Source of the DNA: JAHQVI01 sp964407075
GTDB taxonomy: Bacteria; Pseudomonadota; Alphaproteobacteria; Rhizobiales; Rhodomicrobiaceae
NCBI GenBank assembly: GCA_964407075.1
Contig: CAYOUE010000127.1
Location: 1 to 9,566, forward strand
DNA: 9,566 nucleotides
Direction of reading: 5' to 3'
Each line of letters begins with the position of its first letter. Within the stretch, counting starts at the first letter, position 1. The notes below the pieces were generated by a model. The model was given only the letters and a program-made list of their open reading frames with translations. It had not been told where the DNA came from and searched no databases. The position numbers and the translations under genes are program-made. Below, piece after piece: positions 6,001 through 9,566 of the stretch.

Positions 6001-7670
6001 ACGAGCGCGCTTCGGTCATAGGCGCGTTCGGTGCTGTTCCGGCTCGAAATCAGGCGGTTCAGTTCCTCCGGCGTCATCACGGGAAGATCCGCGGCGGGCG
6101 TTCCCGGATCGGCGGCGAACGCGGCGGCGGCGATCCGGATGCGCTCGCACAAAGCTTCCGCTTCGCTCGCTGGCAGACGCTCCGCATCCCAGACCATGCG
6201 GCAGACGCCGCCGCCTTCGGCAACCGCGAATGTCAAGGCCGCACCGCCGATCGGCTCGGCGTCGTCCGGCGCGTCCGTGAGCCGGAAGGCTACGCTCATG
6301 CGCGGAGCGGAAAGACCGGGCGTGCGGGCGACGAGATCCCCGGAATAGCCGTGCTTTCCGCGAAGCGCCGCGAGCCGCTTGCAAAACGCATCTGTGAACT
6401 CCGAAACCGTTTCGGTCTCGCCCATGCCGACCTGAAGCGGAACACATGGCGCAATGTAGCCGGGCAGGCCCTTGGCTTCGCGGGCGAGCATGTCATCGGC
6501 GAAAGCGGCGCTGAAGCCGTCCTGTCCGGAAAGACGCGCCAGAGCAGCGGCGATGGCGGCGACCGCACGATCCCCGGCCAGACCGCCGAGCAAAGCGAGT
6601 TCGCGGCTTTCCCAGCGCTGTGCGTCTGTTTCTTCGCCGGGCTTGATCCCGTAAAGCTCGATATCGCGGACTCCCGCCAGTTGCTTGCGGAAGAAGCCTT
6701 CGTGACGCGCGATCTCTGCGTTCAATGCGTCGATCCGCTCCAGCAGTCCGGGATTGGGTGCGGGCAACATTTCGCCCCTCTGCAACACTGCGCCCGCCTC
6801 GACCTCCTCGCCCATGACGTCAATCAGGCCGGCGATGCGCACAGCGCCATCCGCGCAGGCAATGACGGCGCCGGACGAATCCACCGATATCACCTGACCC
6901 GGATTGGACGCCGTCGCTTCGAAAGCCCCGGCGGCGGTGAGGGCGAATGCGCCATATTGCGTCCAGATCTTCGGCAGGCAGAGCGGGTTGGGATAGTTCC
7001 GGCCAAAATCGAGCGCTCGGCAGAGCCTGAGAATATCGGCGGCGGGTTTGGTGAAATTGAGCGTCGCCGCACCGGCCGGTCGCATATGTTTGCCGAAATA
7101 GCTGCGAAGCGTGAAATCCTGCGGATGCGTTTCCGGCGCGCCGGCCTCCATCATGTCGAGCAGCTTGGTAAAACTGGCGATGCCGGCCTCGAAGCATCTG
7201 GCGTTCAGAGTCAGCGCCGTGTCGTCGGTGGCGATTTCGAAGCGGCGCTGGACATGGATCGCCCCGTCGTCTGCGCCCTCTGTTATGGCGTGCCAGGTGA
7301 CGCCGTACTCCGTTTCGCCGCCCAGGATTGCCCAGGCCGGTGCGTTCAACCCGGCATAGCGCGGCAGCGGCCCGTCATGGAAGTTCACCGCGCCCTTGCG
7401 CGCTTTCCGCCAGACGCCCGGCGGCAGCAGCCGCAGATTGGCGATGCTGAACAGCCAGTCATATTCGAAGGAGTCAAGCTCGTGCTCCGGATCGCGCCCG
7501 GGCGCGACACACGCAACGCCTGCAGCTTCCGCCCAGCGCCCGATCTGCGCATTCTCCGAAAGGACCGCCGCGATCGTGAAATTGCGTGCGAGCAGGACCT
7601 TCCCGCATTCTGCCAACAGCGATTCCTCGCCTATCAGAACGCATACGGAATGATTTGTTGGAGCGTTCAA
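3003..7670 (-). CDS. Single-module NRPS: formyltransferase, half-condensation, adenylation split by luciferase-like monooxygenase, carrier protein
   Basis: A 1555-residue synthetase that should activate one amino acid and tether it to its own carrier domain. Domains: residues 1-200 formyl-tetrahydrofolate-type transferase (N96 and H98 in NFHDGPLPRYAG, D135 in DDG), 200-305 its C-terminal OB-like part; 318-545 the C-terminal lobe of a condensation domain without an HHxxxDG lobe; 555-775 adenylation A1-A4 (TSGSTGRPKG at 704-713, D751); 790-1150 luciferase-like FMN monooxygenase starting MDFSLFFWGHDD; 1165-1430 A5-A10 (YGPTETT at 1231-1237, YRTGD at 1314-1318, K1423); carrier 1450-1520 with phosphopantetheine serine S1481 in GGHSLL. 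The specificity residues suggest glycine. The inserted domain resembles what NCBI names MupA/Atu3671-family (TIGR04020, from memory). There is no thioesterase or reductase, so release must occur in trans. A GGGAAAGG site seven bases upstream supports the TTG start; an in-frame stop lies further up. Confidence 0.92.
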   Translation of the reverse strand: MNAPTNHSVCVLIGEESLLAECGKVLLARNFTIAAVLSENAQIGRWAEAAGVACVAPGRDPEHELDSFEYDWLFSIANLRLLPPGVWRKARKGAVNFHDGPLPRYAGLNAPAWAILGGETEYGVTWHAITEGADDGAIHVQRRFEIATDDTALTLNARCFEAGIASFTKLLDMMEAGAPETHPQDFTLRSYFGKHMRPAGAATLNFTKPAADILRLCRALDFGRNYPNPLCLPKIWTQYGAFALTAAGAFEATASNPGQVISVDSSGAVIACADGAVRIAGLIDVMGEEVEAGAVLQRGEMLPAPNPGLLERIDALNAEIARHEGFFRKQLAGVRDIELYGIKPGEETDAQRWESRELALLGGLAGDRAVAAIAAALARLSGQDGFSAAFADDMLAREAKGLPGYIAPCVPLQVGMGETETVSEFTDAFCKRLAALRGKHGYSGDLVARTPGLSAPRMSVAFRLTDAPDDAEPIGGAALTFAVAEGGGVCRMVWDAERLPASEAEALCERIRIAAAAFAADPGTPAADLPVMTPEELNRLISSRNSTERAYDRSALVHTLFERQSAATPDAVALVCGAHSLSYAELDRQADAIARALRAEGAGPDELVGVYMERSADLVAGALGVLKAGAAYVPLDPAYPKDRVALMVEDSGARIILTQKALLPSVPGEGVRVIAVEDAAASVSGEAVAELDVRPDHLAYVIYTSGSTGRPKGVMVEHRNVVNFFAAMDDRITVPQNVQPVWLAVTSLSFDISVLELFWTLTRGFKVVILADGTRKAASKPQARAPRTDGGMDFSLFFWGHDDAASADKYRLLLEGARYADAHGFRAVWTPERHFHAFGGPYPNPAVTGAAVAAVTRNLEIRAGSCVLPLHHPARVAEEWAVIDNITGGRTALAFASGWMPEDFLLRPENAPPQNKAAMLRDIETVRRLWRGEKVAFDAPGGRQVEIVTQPRPVQSELPVWVTTAGNPETYRDAARLGANVLTHLLGQSIAELAEKIRIYREALAEAGRNPADFKVTLMLHTLIGSDREQVREAARQPMKDYLRSAAALIKQYAWAFPAFKKPQGATQPMDIDLGALDEDEMDAITEFAFLRYFDDSGLFGTQADAIARAQELKAIGVDEIACLIDFGVPHGEALKALEPLAEAVAAVNGGHDHLDVPAPDEDYGAAALIARHGVTHLQCTPSMAAMLLLDDGDRAALAQVRHLFIGGEALQGALLRELRKATGATIDNMYGPTETTIWSSMGPADEADTVVPLGTPLANTQLYVLDDRLRPVPQGLPGELFIGGDGVTRGYLNRKDLTDERFLPNPFGAGRIYRTGDLVRIGAKGEIRFIGRADHQVKVRGHRIELGEIEARLGLHPAVAEAVVAAREDRPGDVRIVAYIRFRDAPVSDAELADHVRAALPDFMVPAHFVAMRSFPLTPNAKVDRKALPRPGEKRPETRPIEFVVPAGELQQRIAAAFSRALGVEKVGASDNFFALGGHSLLAVQVHRDLKSNVAPRISITDLYRFPTVVGLAGHIQGGGEADSTLARVAGRAAMRRKAMTERRTFAPKGRETA

Positions 7671-7677
7671 TGCATAG

Positions 7678-7685
7678 CCTTTCCC
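7678..7685 (-). promoter_or_regulatory. Ribosome binding site deciding the TTG start of the synthetase
   Basis: On the minus strand GGGAAAGG is followed by seven bases and then TTG (7670-7668), the best in-frame start. A tiny ATG-CAT-TGA frame (7675-7667) begins two bases after the site, and its stop overlaps the TTG, so ribosomes stopping there could restart on the synthetase. No ATG, GTG or other TTG is in frame between the TTG and an upstream stop near 7738. Confidence 0.55.
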
Positions 7686-7817
7686 AATATGCCGCCGGCG
7701 TAAAGCGGCTCCATAAAACAGCAGAGCGTTGCGCTATCATCCCATCCGCTATAATTTCCAGTAATTTATAATACTTGCAAGGACAGGCCGTTAAGCGGGA
7801 TTAAAAGAATTGGTTAC

Positions 7818-7846
7818 GACGGCGCAGAAAAGCGCTTTTCGCCGTC
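7818..7846 (+). promoter_or_regulatory. Leader hairpin upstream of the O-antigen ligase-like gene
   Basis: GACGGCG (7818-7824) pairs with CGCCGTC (7840-7846) around a perfect 12-bp palindrome, AAAAGCGCTTTT (7828-7839), with only CAG (7825-7827) unpaired as a bulge. A second stem, CGGACT/AGTCCG (7863-7868 and 7878-7883), follows and can be replaced by CGGAC/GTCCG (7863-7867 and 7873-7877). Both lie in the 5' leader of the gene starting at 7958. The palindrome could instead be a DNA operator. The structure is seen; any role is inference. Confidence 0.4.
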
Positions 7847-7957
7847 CGCCGCTGCAATGGCCCGGACTATGCGTCCGAGTCCGTTTGCCGATGATTAAAC
7901 TTATCCCGTTATCGCTGGACAGGCGGGCCGTGTGCGCTCCGCACGGGGAAAAGGCGG

Positions 7958-9481
7958 ATGGGGCCGGACATCGCAGCGATCGCCTATGCGGTCATCTCCA
8001 TAGCCATCGCCGCGCTGCTCATGCCGCGCGAAGCGTTTTGCGGGCTGAGGCTGCGGGTCCTCGCGGTCTGGCTGGCGAGCCTGCCGATGCTGGTCTTCGT
8101 GAGCGATCCGCTTCTCGCGCTGATCGCCATGTTCATGGCGCTGATCGCCTCGGCTCCCCTGCTCCCGATGAAGCGCACGGCCTATTTCATCCTGCTGATC
8201 CCGTGCTTCCCGCTCTATTTGTCCGCCGAACTGCCTTTTCCCGGCCTCAACCACCTCATCGTCCTCGACTATTACAAGGCCGCCGTTCTCGCCCTGCTCT
8301 TTCCGCTCATCCTGATTCCGAGGCCGGAGAACGCACCGAGAACGGCCTGGAGCCTGCCAGATTTCTGCATCATCGCTTTCATCATCTATACGCTCGTGCC
8401 CGTCGCCGCCAATTTCGGGCTGACAGGCGCGATGCGTTTCCTGCTCGATCAGTGCATCCTGATCGCTGCGCCCTATTTCGCCTTCTCGCGCATCGCCGCG
8501 AAGACAGAGGACGTCCATGAGTGGCTCCGCGCCTTTCTGGGAGCGTCCGTCATCCTGGCGGCGATCGCCTTCGTTGCGACCTTCAAGCAATGGGACTTCT
8601 ACCGCATCAAGGAGCCGCCCTCGATCTTCGCCGTACCCGATCTGAGAAGCGGCTTCGTGCGGATACAGGCCACGCTGAACACCCATTCGCTCGGATTTCA
8701 TCTGGCCGCCGCGTTCATTTTCCTGGCTTTCCTGCGGCAGGGTCTCGCCTCCGGCCTGATCCGCCGGCTCGCATTCGGCGTCGTTCTGCTGGGAGGGGTC
8801 TATTTCACCGACTCACGGGGCGCGCTGGCCGGGTTGGCGATCGCGGCGAGCGTCTATACCCTGCTTTCGATACGCAACGCCGCGCTGCGCTGGGTCCTCA
8901 TCGCGGCGGGCGCAGTTGCTGTACTGGTTACGGCGTCGGTTCTCATTTTCTCCAATCCCTCCGAATTCGATCCCTATGGCAGCTTCAGCTACCGGCAGCA
9001 ATTGCTCGACGCCTCGCTGCGCTTCATGGGCGACCACCTGATTTTCGGCGACTTCCGTTTCCTCGAAAGCGGCCGGTTCGACCATCTCATGCAGGGACAG
9101 GGCATCATCGACATCACCAACCTCTATCTGCAGATCGGGCTCAGCTACGGCCTTGTTGGTCTCTTCCTGTTCTTCACGCCCTTTATCGTCACCGTGATCC
9201 GGCTCGCCTTCACCGGAATGCCGCAGCCGGACAGAACTCGGGCCGACGGGGACAGGCTTCGAAGGCTGTCGGCGCTGCTGTGCGCGGTTCTCACGGGCTG
9301 GCTGGCTTATGCCGCAACGACGAGCAATGTCGGCCTGAGCCAGCATCTCGGCCTGTTTTTCCTCGGCGTCGGCCATGCGCTGGTCCAGCAGCACGCCCGC
9401 CGGAGGGCAGCGAGAGCGGCAGCGTTGAAAAACGGGCTGTCGGTGAAAAGGGAACAGGCAGAACTTGCAGGCCGGATATAG
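7958..9481 (+). CDS. O-antigen ligase / Wzy-type polysaccharide polymerase family membrane protein
   Basis: A protein of 507 residues with about a dozen transmembrane helices, of the type that joins or polymerises lipid-linked glycans on the periplasmic face of the inner membrane. Family signs: a TDSRGAL block (284-290) opening a helix, a large periplasmic loop (about 333-388) with FSYRQQLL (343-350) and HLIFGD (360-365), then N388 and the LYLQIGLSYGLVGL helix (389-402), the N/H-x3-L...G-x2-G pattern of Wzy_C/O-antigen ligase proteins. The C-terminus is a basic cytoplasmic tail (from about 480). ATG 7958 is the only usual start codon in the frame before an upstream stop; AAAAGG sits only three bases before it, a short spacing that may mean weak translation. 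Ligase, polymerase and exopolysaccharide ExoQ-like roles cannot be separated by sequence reading. It diverges from the synthetase gene, so other glycan genes may lie nearby outside the window. Confidence 0.85.
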   Translation: MGPDIAAIAYAVISIAIAALLMPREAFCGLRLRVLAVWLASLPMLVFVSDPLLALIAMFMALIASAPLLPMKRTAYFILLIPCFPLYLSAELPFPGLNHLIVLDYYKAAVLALLFPLILIPRPENAPRTAWSLPDFCIIAFIIYTLVPVAANFGLTGAMRFLLDQCILIAAPYFAFSRIAAKTEDVHEWLRAFLGASVILAAIAFVATFKQWDFYRIKEPPSIFAVPDLRSGFVRIQATLNTHSLGFHLAAAFIFLAFLRQGLASGLIRRLAFGVVLLGGVYFTDSRGALAGLAIAASVYTLLSIRNAALRWVLIAAGAVAVLVTASVLIFSNPSEFDPYGSFSYRQQLLDASLRFMGDHLIFGDFRFLESGRFDHLMQGQGIIDITNLYLQIGLSYGLVGLFLFFTPFIVTVIRLAFTGMPQPDRTRADGDRLRRLSALLCAVLTGWLAYAATTSNVGLSQHLGLFFLGVGHALVQQHARRRAARAAALKNGLSVKREQAELAGRI

Positions 9482-9482
9482 A

Positions 9483-9513
9483 GAGGATAATCCTCGAACC
9501 GGATCTGCCGGTT
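9483..9513 (+). terminator. Tandem hairpins just after the O-antigen ligase-like gene
   Basis: GAGGAT-A-ATCCTC (9483-9495) is followed directly by AACCGG-atctg-CCGGTT (9497-9513), beginning one base after the stop codon. No T-run follows, so this is not a standard intrinsic terminator, but the stems could protect or end the transcript before the opposing tRNA gene. Confidence 0.35.
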
Positions 9514-9544
9514 GGGTTGGCCGGCGGCAACCTGCAAGCAAAAA

Positions 9545-9566
9545 TGGTGGACGCGACTGGGATTGA
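9545..9566 (-). tRNA. 3' end of a tRNA gene (partial, anticodon outside window)
   Basis: On the minus strand the window edge reads TCAATC-CCAGT-CGCGTCC-A-CCA. This parses as the end of the T-loop, the 3' strand of the T-stem, seven acceptor-stem bases, discriminator A and an encoded CCA. The 5' acceptor strand should therefore be GGACGCG and the 5' T-stem ACTGG, both outside the window. The amino acid cannot be assigned. Only 22 bases are visible, so this might also be a tRNA 3'-end copy such as an integration-site remnant. Confidence 0.6.

Larger units (their letters stand above)
7671..7957. other. Divergent intergenic region between synthetase and O-antigen ligase-like gene
   Basis: An A/T-rich island (about 7745-7780) has two TATAAT hexamers on the plus strand (7750-7755 and 7767-7772) and TTGCAA (7775-7780), which reads the same on both strands. 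No -35/-10 pair has good spacing: TTGCGC (7729-7734) lies 15 bases from the first TATAAT. Promoters for both genes probably start here, but I cannot place them exactly. To the right are two leader hairpins (7818-7846 and 7863-7883). Confidence 0.5.

Noticed and set aside
5934..7703. 589-codon plus-strand open frame opposite the 5' half of the synthetase
   Set aside because: Same reasoning: low-complexity Arg-rich product and no family features, while the minus strand encodes clear formyltransferase and adenylation motifs.
7810..8520. 236-codon plus-strand frame overlapping the O-antigen ligase-like gene
   Set aside because: Arg/His/Ala-rich shadow; the overlapping frame from 7958 has clear membrane helices and family motifs.
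8813..9541. 242-codon minus-strand frame opposite the O-antigen ligase-like gene
   Set aside because: Antisense to a well-supported membrane protein and without recognisable domains.

Overview
The window looks like a chromosomal segment of an alphaproteobacterium, probably order Hyphomicrobiales (Rhizobiales). The reasons are high GC with G/C-rich third codon positions, a rhizobial-type ABC sugar-binding protein, an FNR/FixK-type box, and an intergenic palindromic element of a kind I remember as common in that order. These are judgements from reading the sequence; no database was searched.

Layout. (1) 1-508, minus strand: the first 169 codons of a periplasmic solute-binding protein of a carbohydrate ABC transporter. 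Its promoter overlaps a cluster of GTTTAG/CTAAAC half-sites that look like an operator. (2) 509-1020: a control region shared with the divergent unit to the right, with an FNR/FixK-like box (TTGAT-AAAC-GTCAA) at 895-908. (3) 1021-2753, plus strand: a two-gene unit of a Tat-exported sulfide:quinone oxidoreductase of the mitochondrial SQOR-like type, with both redox cysteines, and a small three-helix membrane protein. (4) 2754-3002: intergenic, with a ~107-bp element ending in imperfect inverted repeats and carrying a perfect 10-bp hairpin. (5) 3003-7670, minus strand: the main object of interest, a 1555-residue one-module nonribosomal peptide synthetase. Its order is formyltransferase, C-terminal half of a condensation domain, adenylation domain split by a luciferase-like FMN monooxygenase, and peptidyl carrier protein. 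The ten specificity residues I could align read D-I-L-Q-F-G-M-I-W-K, close to the classical glycine code. (6) 7671-7957: divergent control region. (7) 7958-9481, plus strand: a polytopic O-antigen ligase/Wzy-type protein. (8) 9545-9566, minus strand: the 3' end of a tRNA gene running off the window.

How the genes may work together. The oxidoreductase and its membrane partner form one unit, probably feeding electrons from sulfide or another sulfur compound into the quinone pool under oxygen-responsive control. The synthetase should load glycine on its own carrier domain, with formylation and alpha-hydroxylation possible on the same protein. It has no functional condensation domain and no thioesterase or reductase, so the product must be passed on or released in trans. 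Its divergent neighbour is a polysaccharide polymerase/ligase-type gene, so a link to cell-surface glycan is possible but unproven.
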